A stretch of DNA of 64,000 bases from Lachnospiraceae bacterium (GCA_902363835.1 CABJBM010000024.1:34849-98848); one strand, 5' to 3'; counted from the first letter of the stretch, positions 36,607-47,125 are shown. Made by a program: numbers and translations. The notes: generated from the sequence alone by a model not told the origin.

Positions 36607-36777
36607 ACTTGTGTAATGGTGCGTACAAGTAATAAATTGGTAGTATGAGGATATTTTAACCGGTTTAAGCTGCTATTGGGTTATGCCCGGTGAAGCAGGG
36701 TACGCCGTGAACAAGCAGTAAAGCGTGTTGAGAATATCCGCTTGATTCACTCTCATGAGAAAAGGAGGCAGAAACCT
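36607..36777 (+). ncRNA. Structured leader RNA of the arabinose operon
   Basis: About 170 untranslated bases with several helices: ACTTGT/ACAAGT (36607-36630); a long-range helix GGATATT (36649-36655) with AATATCC closing roughly 80 bases, extended by ATGAG/CTCAT across a 13-base bulge; and inside it GCTGC/GCAG and ACGC/GCGT. The 3' end runs into an AAAGGAGGCAG site. I do not recognise a named riboswitch class: the signatures of TPP, SAM, cobalamin, lysine, c-di-GMP, THF, ZTP or purine types are missing. A regulatory leader is inferred from length and pairing only. Confidence 0.45.
36615..36630 (+). promoter_or_regulatory. Probable AraR operator
   Basis: AATGGTGCGTACAAGT matches 12 of 16 positions of the Bacillus AraR box ATTTGTACGTACAAAT, including the CGTACAA core. 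It lies about 12-27 bases past the predicted transcription start, where a repressor would block the ara operon. The regulator gene is the last gene of the same operon (42269). Confidence 0.65.
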
Positions 36778-38354
<1,577 letters not shown>

Positions 38355-38378
38355 TGGGAGAAGAAGGGGATAATTGAA

Positions 38379-39872
38379 ATGGTAAAAAAAGAATATAAAT
38401 TTTGGTTTGCAACAGGGTCTCAGGATCTTTACGGCGAGGAATGCTTAAGAAATGTGGCGGATCATTCCAGGATCATTGTGGAAAGGCTGAATGCTTCCGG
38501 CAACCTTCCCTATGAAGTGGTTTTAAAGCCGGTGCTGATTGATAATGCCACCATACGCCGGCTGTTTCATGAGGCAAATACGGATGAGTCCTGCTCCGGG
38601 GTAATCACCTGGATGCACACCTTTTCCCCTGCAAAATCCTGGATCTTAGGGCTTCAGGAATACAGGAAGCCTTTGCTCCACTTACACACCCAGTTTAACA
38701 GGGAGATTCCCTATGATTCCATTGATATGGATTTTATGAATGAGAACCAGTCGGCCCACGGAGACCGGGAATTCGGACATATGGTCACCAGAATGGGGAT
38801 TTCCAGAAAGGTGATCGCAGGCTACTGGGATGACCAGAAGGTCCAGGACAGGATCGGTTCCTGGATGAGGACGGCAGTTGGGATCATGGAAAGCAGCCAT
38901 ATCCGTGTGGTCAGGGCAGCTGACAACATGAGAAATGTGGCGGTTACGGAAGGTGACAAGGTGGAAGCCCAAATGAAGTTCGGCTGGGAGATTGATGCCT
39001 ATCCAATCAATGAGATCACGGATTATGTAAAGGACGTTGCAGCAGGTGATATTTCTTCCCTTGTGGAGGAGTATTACAGCAGATACGAGATTTTGACGGA
39101 AGGCATGGACCAGGAGGAGTTTAAGGCCCATGTGGCGGTCCAGGCCCAGATTGAGCTGGGATTTGAGCGGTTTTTAAAGGATAAGGATTACCAGGCCATT
39201 GTGACTCATTTCGGGGATTTAGGTTCCTTAAAACAGCTTCCCGGTCTTGCTATCCAGCGTTTAATGGAAAAGGGCTACGGCTTTGGAGCAGAGGGTGACT
39301 GGAAAACAGCGGCAATGGTGCGCCTGATGAAGCTTATGACCCAGGGAACAAAGGATGCCAAGGGAACCTCCTTTATGGAAGATTACACCTACAATCTGGT
39401 TCAGGGAAAAGAAGGAATCCTTCAGGCCCACATGCTGGAGGTTTGCCCCACCATTGCGGACGGAAAAATAGGAATCAGGGTGAACCCTCTGTCAATGGGA
39501 GACAGAGAAGCTCCTGCCCGCCTTGTATTTACGGCAAAGGAAGGAAAGGGGATTGCCACTTCCCTGATTGATTTAGGAAGCCGTTTCCGCCTGATCATCA
39601 ATACCGTAAACTGCAAAAAAACGGAAAAGCCCATGCCAAAGCTTCCGGTTGCAACTGCCTTCTGGACGCCGGAGCCAAACCTTACAACAGGAGCGGAAAG
39701 CTGGATTTTAGCAGGCGGCGCCCATCACACGGCTTTTACCTATGATCTGACGGCAGAGCAGATGGGAGACTGGGCGGAGGCCATGGGAATCGAAACCGTT
39801 TTCATTGATGAAAAAACAACCATCAGGGATTTGAAAAATGAACTGAGATGGAATTTTGCAGTATTTCGTTAA
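38379..39872 (+). CDS. araA: L-arabinose isomerase
   Basis: A 497-residue metal-dependent isomerase converting L-arabinose to L-ribulose. The start FWFATGSQDLYGEECL is the family signature; Mn2+-binding residues lie around GAEGDWKTAAMVRLMK and the His in LQAHMLEVCP, with GGAHHTAFTYDLT near the end. GGAGAAGAAGGGG precedes the ATG. It lies between abfA and the kinase in an operon; a strong hairpin follows its stop. Confidence 0.97.
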   Translation: MVKKEYKFWFATGSQDLYGEECLRNVADHSRIIVERLNASGNLPYEVVLKPVLIDNATIRRLFHEANTDESCSGVITWMHTFSPAKSWILGLQEYRKPLLHLHTQFNREIPYDSIDMDFMNENQSAHGDREFGHMVTRMGISRKVIAGYWDDQKVQDRIGSWMRTAVGIMESSHIRVVRAADNMRNVAVTEGDKVEAQMKFGWEIDAYPINEITDYVKDVAAGDISSLVEEYYSRYEILTEGMDQEEFKAHVAVQAQIELGFERFLKDKDYQAIVTHFGDLGSLKQLPGLAIQRLMEKGYGFGAEGDWKTAAMVRLMKLMTQGTKDAKGTSFMEDYTYNLVQGKEGILQAHMLEVCPTIADGKIGIRVNPLSMGDREAPARLVFTAKEGKGIATSLIDLGSRFRLIINTVNCKKTEKPMPKLPVATAFWTPEPNLTTGAESWILAGGAHHTAFTYDLTAEQMGDWAEAMGIETVFIDEKTTIRDLKNELRWNFAVFR

Positions 39873-39880
39873 ATAAATAA

Positions 39881-39914
39881 CACATCCGCCCTTTGGGTAA
39901 AAAGGGCGGATGTG
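39881..39914 (+). promoter_or_regulatory. Intercistronic hairpin between araA and the kinase gene
   Basis: A perfect 14-bp stem (CACATCCGCCCTTT and its complement at 39901-39914) with a six-base loop and no T-run. It ends four bases before the AGGAGG of the kinase gene. Likely an mRNA stabiliser or processing point that sets the araA to kinase ratio, rather than a terminator. Confidence 0.7.
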
Positions 39915-39932
39915 ATTCAGGAGGGGTTTCAA

Positions 39933-41531
39933 ATGAAGGAAAAACAAATAGGGGCGGCTATCCGGGAAGGGAAAACCGCACTGGGAATCGAGCTTGGCTC
40001 CACAAGAATTAAGGCAATACTGGTAGATGAAGATCACAATCCAATCGCTTCCGGCAGTTATGACTGGGAAAACCAATATGTAGACGGCATCTGGACTTAC
40101 TCCATCCCGGATATCTGGGAGGGCGTGCAGGAGAGCTACAGGAAAATGGCGGAGGAAGTAAAGACGCGGTATGGGGAAACTCTCACCACGGTTGGGGCCA
40201 TCTGCTTTTCCGCCATGATGCACGGGTATATGGCATTTGACAAGGAGGGAGAGCTTCTGGTTCCTTTCCGGACATGGAGAAATACCATGACAGCGGAAGC
40301 CGCGGAAAAACTGACAAAGCTGTTTTCCTATCAAATTCCTCAAAGATGGAGCATTGCCCATTTATATCAGGCAATCCTTAACAAGGAAGAGCATGTGCCA
40401 AGGATCGATTACCTGGTCACCCTGGAAGGTTATGTCCACTGGAAGCTGACAGGAGAGCGGGTTCTTGGCATCGGTGACTGCGCAGGGATGTTTCCCGTGG
40501 ACAGTGCTGCAAAGGATTTCCATGGGCGTATGATCAGGCAGTTTGATGAGCTGGTGGCTCCCTGTCACTTCCCCTGGAAGTTTCGGGATATTATGCCTAA
40601 GGTGATGACAGCAGGAGAGAGGGCAGGAATCCTCACTGAAGAAGGAGCGCAGCTTTTGGATCCCAGTGGGAATTTAAAGCCTGGAATCCCCCTTTGCCCG
40701 CCGGAAGGAGATGCAGGGACAGGGATGACGGCCACCAACAGCGTGGCAAGAAGGACCGGTAATGTGTCCGCAGGGACCAGCGTGTTTGCAATGGTGGTGC
40801 TGGAAAAGGAGCTTTCCAGGGTGTATCCGGAAATTGACATGGTTACCACTCCGGCAGGAGACATGGTTGCCATGGTTCACTGCAACAACTGTACCTCAGA
40901 TTTAAATGCATGGGTATCCCTGTTTGAAGAGTTTGCTGATTCAATGGGAATGAAAACCGACAGGAACACCCTGTTTTCCACCCTTTATCAGAAAGCCTTA
41001 GAAGGGGATAAGGATGGAGGAGGCATGCTTTCCTACGGTTACTTATCCGGAGAGCATATCACTCACTTTGAAGAGGGAAGACCTTTGTTTGTCAGGACCC
41101 CGGAAAGCCGCTTTACCCTTGCAAACTTTATGAGAGTCCATCTTTACACGGCTTTGGGAGCTTTAAAGATGGGAATGGATATCCTGTTTGAGGAAGGCGT
41201 CCGGTTAAACGTGCTTTTGGGCCATGGAGGACTTTTTAAAACAAAGGAAGTGGGACAGAGGATTATGGCAGCAGCCGTGGGCGTTCCTGTTTCCGTAATG
41301 GAGACAGCCGGTGAAGGAGGCGCCTGGGGAGCGGCCCTTTTGGCATCCTACATGCTTTGGAAGGAAGAGGGGGAATCCCTGGATCATTATCTTGCCCAAA
41401 AGGTATTTCAGGCCAACGGCGGAACCAGGATGGAGCCTAATCCTGAAGAGGAGGCAGGCTTCCAGGCCTTTATGGAACGGTACAGAAGCGGGCTTTCCAT
41501 TGAGCGGGCCGCAGTGGACAGCTTAAAATAA
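39933..41531 (+). CDS. araB: FGGY-family carbohydrate kinase (probable L-ribulokinase)
   Basis: A 532-residue sugar kinase. N-terminal [17 protein letters not shown] is the ATP-phosphate-binding strand, [14 protein letters not shown] the substrate loop, and [15 protein letters not shown] with [15 protein letters not shown] the adenosine motifs. Placed between araA and araD, it is expected to phosphorylate L-ribulose. Its sequence is nearer to xylulokinase-like FGGY members than to the E. coli AraB, as in other Clostridia. ATG 39933 follows AGGAGGGG; the GTG at 39912 lies in the hairpin. Confidence 0.88.
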   Translation: MKEKQIGAAIREGKTALGIELGSTRIKAILVDEDHNPIASGSYDWENQYVDGIWTYSIPDIWEGVQESYRKMAEEVKTRYGETLTTVGAICFSAMMHGYMAFDKEGELLVPFRTWRNTMTAEAAEKLTKLFSYQIPQRWSIAHLYQAILNKEEHVPRIDYLVTLEGYVHWKLTGERVLGIGDCAGMFPVDSAAKDFHGRMIRQFDELVAPCHFPWKFRDIMPKVMTAGERAGILTEEGAQLLDPSGNLKPGIPLCPPEGDAGTGMTATNSVARRTGNVSAGTSVFAMVVLEKELSRVYPEIDMVTTPAGDMVAMVHCNNCTSDLNAWVSLFEEFADSMGMKTDRNTLFSTLYQKALEGDKDGGGMLSYGYLSGEHITHFEEGRPLFVRTPESRFTLANFMRVHLYTALGALKMGMDILFEEGVRLNVLLGHGGLFKTKEVGQRIMAAAVGVPVSVMETAGEGGAWGAALLASYMLWKEEGESLDHYLAQKVFQANGGTRMEPNPEEEAGFQAFMERYRSGLSIERAAVDSLK

Positions 41532-41559
41532 TTTCGGAAGGGAAGAGGAGAAAGATGAT

Positions 41560-42258
41560 ATGCTGGAAGAATTGAAAAAAAGTGTATACAAGGCCAATAT
41601 GGAGCTGCCGGAACGGGGGCTTATTACTTATACCTGGGGAAATGTCAGCGGCATTGACCGGGATAAGGGGCTTTTTGTGATCAAGCCCAGCGGCGTGGAT
41701 TATGAAGTACTCACTTCTGAGGATATGGTGGTTATGGATCTTGAGGGAAATCAGGTGGAAGGAAAATTAAGGCCTTCCTCTGATACGGCCACCCACTTGG
41801 AGCTTTATAAGGCCTTTAAGGAAATAGGAGGGATCGTCCATACCCATTCTCCCATGGCAACAGCCTGGGCCCAGGCAGGAAGGGCAATTCCCTGCTATGG
41901 GACCACTCATGGGGATTATTTCTACGGGGAGATCCCCTGTGCCAGAAATCTCACGGAAAAAGAGATTGAGGACGGATACGAGAGGAATACGGGAACCGTG
42001 ATCATCGAAACGTTTCAGGGTATAAATCCCATGCATGTCCCTGCTGTTTTGTGTAAAAACCATGGGCCATTTACCTGGGGCAAGGATGCGGCTGATGCGG
42101 TCCACAACGCCGTTGTGCTGGAGGAGATCGCCAGAATGAACCTGATGACCGAGCTGCTGAACCCGTCGGTTTTACCGGCGCCCCAGAGCATGCAGGATAA
42201 GCATTTCATGCGCAAGCATGGGCCTGACGCCTATTACGGCCAGAAAAAAGAATCATAA
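41560..42258 (+). CDS. araD: L-ribulose-5-phosphate 4-epimerase
   Basis: A 232-residue class II aldolase-fold enzyme that makes D-xylulose 5-phosphate. Zinc-binding His residues are in [12 protein letters not shown] and the distal His in [10 protein letters not shown]; the substrate-binding [11 protein letters not shown] and [11 protein letters not shown] are near the N-terminus. ATG 41560 lies behind AAGAGGAGAAAG. Its stop at 42258 is ten bases before the regulator ATG. Confidence 0.96.
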   Translation: MLEELKKSVYKANMELPERGLITYTWGNVSGIDRDKGLFVIKPSGVDYEVLTSEDMVVMDLEGNQVEGKLRPSSDTATHLELYKAFKEIGGIVHTHSPMATAWAQAGRAIPCYGTTHGDYFYGEIPCARNLTEKEIEDGYERNTGTVIIETFQGINPMHVPAVLCKNHGPFTWGKDAADAVHNAVVLEEIARMNLMTELLNPSVLPAPQSMQDKHFMRKHGPDAYYGQKKES

Positions 42259-42268
42259 GGAGCCCCAT

Positions 42269-43369
42269 ATGGCGGAGGACAGCGGAAAAGCAAAGTATTA
42301 TGTGTTAATGGAAGAACTGAAAAAGGATATTGTTTCAGGAAAGCGAAAGCCGGGAGACCGTCTGCCTTCGGAACATGAGCTGTCGGCCTCCTGCCATGTC
42401 AGCCGCCATACGGTGAGAAAAGCGCTGTCCATTCTGGAACAGGAAGGTTTTATTGAGGCGGAGCATGGCCGGGGAACCTTTGTATCCAGAAAAGCGGGAA
42501 GGAAAAAGGGATCAGGAAATATCGCGGTCATCACCACCTATCTGTCGGATTACATTTTCCCCAGGCTGATCCAGGGAATTGACAGCGTGCTCACGGCAAA
42601 CGGCTACAGCATCATATTGAAAAATACGGGAAACAGCAGGCTGAAGGAAAGCAGATGCCTGGAAGAGATTCTTGAAAAGGACGTTGACGGGCTCATCATA
42701 GAGCCCAGCAAAAGCGATATTATGTGCGGTCATAAAGGGCTTTATGACAAGCTGGATTTTTACCAGATTCCCTATGTGTTCATTCAGGGCTGTTACGCCC
42801 ACATGAAGCACAAGCCCCATATCCTGATGGATGACTGTATGGGCGGGTATCTGGTGACAAAGCATTTGATTGAATTGGGCCATAAGCATATTTTGGGAAT
42901 ATTCAAGGCCGACGACAGCCAGGGAAGGGACCGCCACAAGGGCTATGTAAAAGCTCTTCAGGAAGCGGGATTTTCTTATGATCCGGATATGGTGGTCTGG
43001 TTTCACACAGAGGACCGGGCGTCAAAGCCCTCTGGTACCTTACGGCTTAAGCTGGAAGAGGGTGTCCCCATAGACGGAATCGTCTGCTACAATGACCAGA
43101 TCGCCTTTGAGGTGATGAAAGCCATTGAAAAAAACGGATTTTCCGTGCCTGAGGATATTTCCGTGACAGGTTATGACAATTCCTTTATTGCAGAAAACGG
43201 ACTGATAAAGCTGACCACCATCGCCCACCCCCAGGAGCGCCTGGGGGCAATGGCGGCGGAACTTCTTTTAGAAAAGATGAACCATGTTCCGGATGAAGAA
43301 AGCAAAGTGGAGCGGATCTTAAAGCCGGAACTGATTATCCGGGAATCCTCCAGGGACCGGCGGTGTTAA
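42269..43369 (+). CDS. araR: AraR-type repressor (GntR N-terminus, LacI-like sensor)
   Basis: A 366-residue regulator. Residues about 8-78 are a winged GntR helix-turn-helix (GDRLPSEHELSASCHVSRHTVRKALSILEQEGF, then GRGTFV); the rest is a LacI/periplasmic-binding sugar sensor (LMDDCMGGYLVTKHLIELGHKHI, DGIVCYNDQIAFEVM, ISVTGYDNS). In Bacillus, AraR leaves its operator when arabinose binds. The start is ATG 42269 with AAGGAG six bases ahead; the open frame to 42218 overlaps araD. It is the last ara gene and ends with a TTAA shared with the convergent MFS gene. Confidence 0.93.
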   Translation: MAEDSGKAKYYVLMEELKKDIVSGKRKPGDRLPSEHELSASCHVSRHTVRKALSILEQEGFIEAEHGRGTFVSRKAGRKKGSGNIAVITTYLSDYIFPRLIQGIDSVLTANGYSIILKNTGNSRLKESRCLEEILEKDVDGLIIEPSKSDIMCGHKGLYDKLDFYQIPYVFIQGCYAHMKHKPHILMDDCMGGYLVTKHLIELGHKHILGIFKADDSQGRDRHKGYVKALQEAGFSYDPDMVVWFHTEDRASKPSGTLRLKLEEGVPIDGIVCYNDQIAFEVMKAIEKNGFSVPEDISVTGYDNSFIAENGLIKLTTIAHPQERLGAMAAELLLEKMNHVPDEESKVERILKPELIIRESSRDRRC

Positions 43370-44703
43370 CGGGAGACGGTCCGGAGCCTTCCCATGTAAA
43401 AGACACATCCCAGGATCAGGATCCCGGAAAGCAGGAAGAGCAGCTGCATCCCGGTTATGGGGAACCCGCTTATTTCAAAGGAAGGAAAAACCTTTAAAAG
43501 TGAGGCTCCAAGCAAAGTGGAAAGAAAGCCGCAAAGCCCTGCATAGGAGGAATTGGCGCTGACATAAAGCACCCGTTTTTCCGTGGGGGCATAGTGATAC
43601 TGAAGATTAAAGACGGATATGGCGATGCCTCCCCAGGCAGCGCCGGATAATGCCTGCAATACAGGCTGAAGGGTATAGCAGGTTTCCGGGGTCATGAAAA
43701 GCCAGCTGGCATGGACAAGTCCCAGCATTCCCATGGAACAGCGGGCGGCCAAAAGCCAGGAGGTTGCATCTGCCAGGCGTCCCCAGAGCCAGGCTGCCAA
43801 AACCCGGACGGTTGAGGAAATAAGGCCCAGGAAGGTGATGTATGTATAATCCAGCTTCAGGCCTGTTACCATGTATACGCTGAAAAAGGGACCTGCGATC
43901 TGGAGAGCCAGGTTCCAGAACATGTAGGTGAGCATAACCTTCCGGTATTCCTTATCAGCCAAAGGCTTTATCACTGCATCCTGAAGCTTTTGGCGGTGGG
44001 GAACGCTTTCCGGTTCACTGATGGAGGAGAGGCACCAAAAGTCAATACATGCGATGAAAAAGACCACGGTCCCTACTACCAGAAATCCGGTCTGCTCCAT
44101 GGAAGAGCTGCGGAACCGGTCCATGACCCAGCCCATGATCAGGCTTAAGATGGTGGAAAAAGCAAAGGCAAAGGAATCCTTTTTCCCCAGATAATTTCCC
44201 CTTATGTGCTGGGGAACGAGCTGCAGAAGCCAGTTCCCTGTTCCGGTTCCGATAAAAGCTCCGAAAAAATGGGCGGTTCCATAGATGGCGATCACGGCTG
44301 CCAGACGGAGTCCGGGATCTCTTATAAACAGAGGCACAAAAAACACGGAAGCCAGAAGAAGCCTGTGAATAAGAGAAAAACTGGAAATCAGGCATTTTTT
44401 CCGGCAGAGGCTTTCCAGAATAATGGAGGAAAACATCTGAAGGGTGCAGAGAAGGACTGGGATGGAACCGATGATCCCGTTCATGGAATCAGTGGCCCCC
44501 AGTGAATTGGCATACCCGGAGAGGAATGCTCCGGTGGTCAGGGTGACAATTCCATTGGCGCAGCAGCCCTCTGCAATGAAGAGCTTTCTGCCTTTGGAAA
44601 AATCCGTTTCTGTCATGGTAGTTCCGCTAAAATAGGTACGTGACACCTTTTCTTTTAAAAGTAATACTGCTTCGATCATCAAACTTCCGTGGCGAATTGC
44701 CAC
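43366..44703 (-). CDS. Major facilitator superfamily transporter
   Basis: A 445-residue membrane protein of about 12 helices with MFS features: KKDSFAFAFSTILSLIMGWVMDRF between helices, LGLISSTVRVLAAWLWGRLADAT (motif A-like) in the second half. Adjacent to the ara operon, so arabinose or arabino-oligosaccharide export or uptake is possible. Start GTG 44703 follows AAAAGGGGATT; ATG 44679 or the later MTETDFSKGR are alternatives. Its stop codon overlaps the araR stop in the palindrome TTAA. Substrate unknown. Confidence 0.82.
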   Translation of the reverse strand: MAIRHGSLMIEAVLLLKEKVSRTYFSGTTMTETDFSKGRKLFIAEGCCANGIVTLTTGAFLSGYANSLGATDSMNGIIGSIPVLLCTLQMFSSIILESLCRKKCLISSFSLIHRLLLASVFFVPLFIRDPGLRLAAVIAIYGTAHFFGAFIGTGTGNWLLQLVPQHIRGNYLGKKDSFAFAFSTILSLIMGWVMDRFRSSSMEQTGFLVVGTVVFFIACIDFWCLSSISEPESVPHRQKLQDAVIKPLADKEYRKVMLTYMFWNLALQIAGPFFSVYMVTGLKLDYTYITFLGLISSTVRVLAAWLWGRLADATSWLLAARCSMGMLGLVHASWLFMTPETCYTLQPVLQALSGAAWGGIAISVFNLQYHYAPTEKRVLYVSANSSYAGLCGFLSTLLGASLLKVFPSFEISGFPITGMQLLFLLSGILILGCVFYMGRLRTVSR

Positions 44704-44852
44704 AATCCCCTTTTCTTTTTGTTAGATATCTGATATTCTTTTTTTAAAGGAATGCAAACAGGACGGGCCTGTGTCTCCTTCTTTACAGGAAAACAGCGTT
44801 TTCCTCCCTCTATATTGCCAGCATAATGAAAGGGATACAAGAGGAAAAAGAA

Positions 44853-45710
44853 GTGAAAAACTGGAGGATTCCGACCCGGGTTACAGGAGGGAATTATGGA
44901 ACATCACTTACATCTAAGGCTGTGCTTCCGGTGAGGGCGCTGAATGCAGGGTATCTGGTGACCGGCGGGCGGGGACGCCATGCGGACCGGGTCATGGATT
45001 CCTTTGAGATCATCTATGTAAATTCCGGGATTCTGGGAATTGCCGAAGAGGATATAACCTATAACGTGGAAGAAGGGGAAGCCCTGATCCTGTTCCCGGG
45101 AAGGCACCACTGGGGGACAAGGGAGTTTGAAGAGGATTTGAATTTTTACTGGCTCCATTTTCATTTAGAAGAGGAGGCGGTGAGGACAGGACGGGATATT
45201 ATGTCCCTGCCCCAGCTCATCCGCATCAGAAAGCCGGAACAGTTTGAGGAGCTTTTCCGCCGTTTCATTAAGCGGCAGAATGTTTGCAGGGAGGACCGGA
45301 CCATTTTAAACCTGGTGCTTTTAGAACTGCTGTGTGAGTTAAGTGATTCCCTTTCTCCCATGGAAGTGAATGGGCAGAAGGTGCTGCTGGCTAACCGGGC
45401 GGGGCAGTATATTCGGAATCATTTTGAAGAGCCTTTATCCTCTTCCATACTGGCTGATAAGCTGGACTGCAGCCCGGATTACCTGGGACGTGTGTACAAT
45501 GCGGTTTACGGGAAGACCCTGACAGAGGGGATTCACGAAGCCCGGCTTAATAAGGCCTGCAGAATGCTTATTGAGACGAATTTGACGGGAAATGAGATCG
45601 CTTATCAGTGCGGTTATCAGGATGTGGATTATTTCAGAAGGATATTTAAAAGGTATATGGGAATAACGCCAAAGGAATACAGGCAGACCTACCGGCTGGT
45701 GGGGAGATAG
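44853..45710 (+). CDS. AraC-family transcriptional regulator
   Basis: A 285-residue regulator with an N-terminal cupin sensor (GEALILFPGRHHWGTREF) and a C-terminal AraC domain with two helix-turn-helix motifs (LSSSILADKLDCSPDYLGRVYN; GNEIAYQCGYQDVDYFRRIFKRYMGITPKEYRQ). GTG 44853 is preferred since AAGAGG lies eight bases ahead; the ATG at 44826 has no site. It is divergent from the MFS gene, and the intergenic AGGAAAAC-AGC-GTTTTCCT palindrome (44787-44805) may be its operator. Confidence 0.9.
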   Translation: MKNWRIPTRVTGGNYGTSLTSKAVLPVRALNAGYLVTGGRGRHADRVMDSFEIIYVNSGILGIAEEDITYNVEEGEALILFPGRHHWGTREFEEDLNFYWLHFHLEEEAVRTGRDIMSLPQLIRIRKPEQFEELFRRFIKRQNVCREDRTILNLVLLELLCELSDSLSPMEVNGQKVLLANRAGQYIRNHFEEPLSSSILADKLDCSPDYLGRVYNAVYGKTLTEGIHEARLNKACRMLIETNLTGNEIAYQCGYQDVDYFRRIFKRYMGITPKEYRQTYRLVGR

Positions 45711-45752
45711 AAAATGCGGCAGGTTGAGGAAGCTCTCACCTTGCCGCTTTTC
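45711..45752. terminator. Bidirectional terminator between two convergent AraC genes
   Basis: GCGGCA and GGT (45716-45724) pair with ACC and TGCCGC (45738-45747) with a bulged T, an A-run on the left and a T-run on the right. The stop codon of the minus-strand regulator (45736) lies inside the hairpin. Confidence 0.7.
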
Positions 45753-46581
45753 TGTATTCTGCCGGAGAAATTCCGGTTTGTTTTTTAAAGATCCGGCTGA
45801 AATACAGGGGATTGTCGTAACCCACAATGCTTCCGATCTCTCCCACGCCGTAGTCAGTGCTTTCAAGAAGCTCCTGAGCTTTTTTTACCCGGATGGAGGT
45901 TAGGTATTGGCGGGGAGGCATTCCCGTGTATTGCTTAAAGCTTCGGATAAACCAGCAGGTGCTCATGTGGAGATTTCTGGCATAGTGGCTGATCTCAATG
46001 TCAATGGAAAAATTCTCATGAAAGTAGTGGACCGTTTTTTCCATTTCCTTCTGGATCTCTGTTTTCTGAGACCCGCCTTCCTGTTTCTGACGATTTAAAA
46101 GCAGGAAAAGCTGCCTTAAATAAAGGGCTGTCAGATCCTCAAAGCAGGGGCGGGGAAGCTGGATTTCCTGGATGATGGAAAGAAACAGTTCCTGGTATTT
46201 GGATGAAACACCGGTGTACAGGATCTGGCCGGCCTCAAAGCCTGCTTTGCTGGTGAGCAAAGGAGATTCACTGCCAGTAAAATGAAGCCAGAATATTTCC
46301 GGCTTATCTTTTAGATAGTAGGCGTATTGCTGAGGCTGGTGAGGTTTGTAAAGCACCATGTTTCCTGCGGGAACCTCTATGGCTTTCTTTTGGAAGGTAA
46401 ACCACGCTTTTCCTGATGCAATGTATAAAATCTGGTAATCAGGGCGCCCGGAGGGCCGTATGGTGGACATGACCGGCCGGGTGATCAGGCGGTAGACGCC
46501 GCAGGAGTTTGCTTTAAGTGGAAGAGAGTCGTCGGCCAGTTCCTCGTCTGTCAAATCTCTGTATCCTGTGTTGGTGTACAT
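45736..46581 (-). CDS. AraC-family regulator, probable activator of lacZ
   Basis: A 281-residue regulator with a cupin sensor (YKPHQPQQYAYYLKDKPEIFWLHFTG) and two C-terminal helix-turn-helix units (IDIEISHYARNLHMSTCWFIRSFKQYTG; VGEIGSIVGYDNPLYFSRIFKKQTGISPAEYRKA). The start has AAAAGGAG eight bases ahead. Direct repeats TTTGTNCAT in front of this gene and again in front of lacZ suggest it binds both: it would activate lacZ and control itself, since two repeats cover its own promoter. Confidence 0.9.
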   Translation of the reverse strand: MYTNTGYRDLTDEELADDSLPLKANSCGVYRLITRPVMSTIRPSGRPDYQILYIASGKAWFTFQKKAIEVPAGNMVLYKPHQPQQYAYYLKDKPEIFWLHFTGSESPLLTSKAGFEAGQILYTGVSSKYQELFLSIIQEIQLPRPCFEDLTALYLRQLFLLLNRQKQEGGSQKTEIQKEMEKTVHYFHENFSIDIEISHYARNLHMSTCWFIRSFKQYTGMPPRQYLTSIRVKKAQELLESTDYGVGEIGSIVGYDNPLYFSRIFKKQTGISPAEYRKAAR

Positions 46582-46651
46582 GTCTGGGCTCCTTTTTTGT
46601 TTGGTTGTGAGGGGGATGAGGGATAGGGGTGAGCTTGGGGCTTTTGTGGAC

Positions 46652-46680
46652 AGTTTAACATTTTGTGCATGATTTGTCCA
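46652..46680 (-). promoter_or_regulatory. Promoter of the AraC gene, overlapped by its repeats
   Basis: On the minus strand, -35 TGGACA (46680-46675), 17 bases, -10 TAAACT (46657-46652). Two of the TTTGTNCAT repeats lie on top of the -35 and spacer, so a bound AraC protein would compete with RNA polymerase. Confidence 0.55.
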
Positions 46681-46703
46681 TTTAGATAAAATCTTTTGTT
46701 CAT
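46662..46703 (+). promoter_or_regulatory. AraC-type operator, upstream copy
   Basis: Three direct repeats of TTTGTNCAT at 46662-46670, 46673-46681 and 46695-46703, with periods of 11 and 22 bases, i.e. one and two turns of DNA. A related array stands before lacZ. A rightward -10-like TATACC at 46710-46715 follows at the same distance as the lacZ -10. Confidence 0.6.
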
Positions 46704-46822
46704 TTCTTTTATACCAGGGACTGCAGCCAGGTTAAAAAAGACTAAATGAGATACATTCCCGGGCATCTCCCCTCTTACACGGGCACCATACCTGCCGGAT
46801 TACACATTTTATCCACCTGTCC

Positions 46823-46831
46823 CATATAATA
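46823..46831 (+). promoter_or_regulatory. Promoter element of the cysteine-rich gene
   Basis: CATATAATA contains a perfect TATAAT and also fits the CATA-N3-TA -10 pattern of the sporulation factor sigma-K. No clear sigma-A -35 lies 17 bases upstream. Transcription would start near 46838. Confidence 0.45.
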
Positions 46832-46863
46832 TAGTGCAATCAAAAACAAGGGGGTGCAGTTTT

Positions 46864-47052
46864 ATGTGTTGTTCTAACTCAAGTTGCAGATGTGTATGCA
46901 GATGCAGAAGCTGGAATAACTGTGATAACAATAATGATCCTTGCGCAGAGGAAAAAAGAAGATGTTATTGCAAAGGATTTCGGGATGGTTGCAGAAATGC
47001 TCCCTGTCGTAGACGTAATGAAGACGATTGCAACGAGCAGCGTGAATGCTAG
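46864..47052 (+). CDS. Cysteine-rich small protein, unknown function
   Basis: A 62-residue protein with 14 cysteines, many in Cys-X-Cys or Cys-Cys pairs (CC, CRCVCRCRS, CYCKG), along with many Arg, Asn and Asp, and no hydrophobic segment. I start it at ATG 46864 behind AAGGGGGTGCAG; the in-frame codons before it lack a site. The make-up suggests a metal-binding or disulfide-linked small protein, such as a spore-coat or metallothionein-like protein. The -10 at 46823 could be read by a sporulation sigma factor. A terminator follows at 47126. I do not recognise the family. Confidence 0.6.
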   Translation: MCCSNSSCRCVCRCRSWNNCDNNNDPCAEEKRRCYCKGFRDGCRNAPCRRRNEDDCNEQREC

Positions 47053-47125
47053 TTAATTTCAGGAGGGTATCCGGTACTTTGTACTGATCCCCCAATAATG
47101 GATAGTATTGCCAGGCAACTTCTTG

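Noticed and set aside
36290..36616. A 108-codon open frame between the carboxypeptidase and ara genes
   Set aside because: It overlaps the terminator, the G-run and the ara promoter, has no ribosome site, and its residue use is like random AT-rich DNA.
44711..44745. AGATATCT palindrome in the MFS-AraC spacer as operator
   Set aside because: Too short and AT-rich to separate from chance; the longer AGGAAAAC palindrome nearby is the better candidate.
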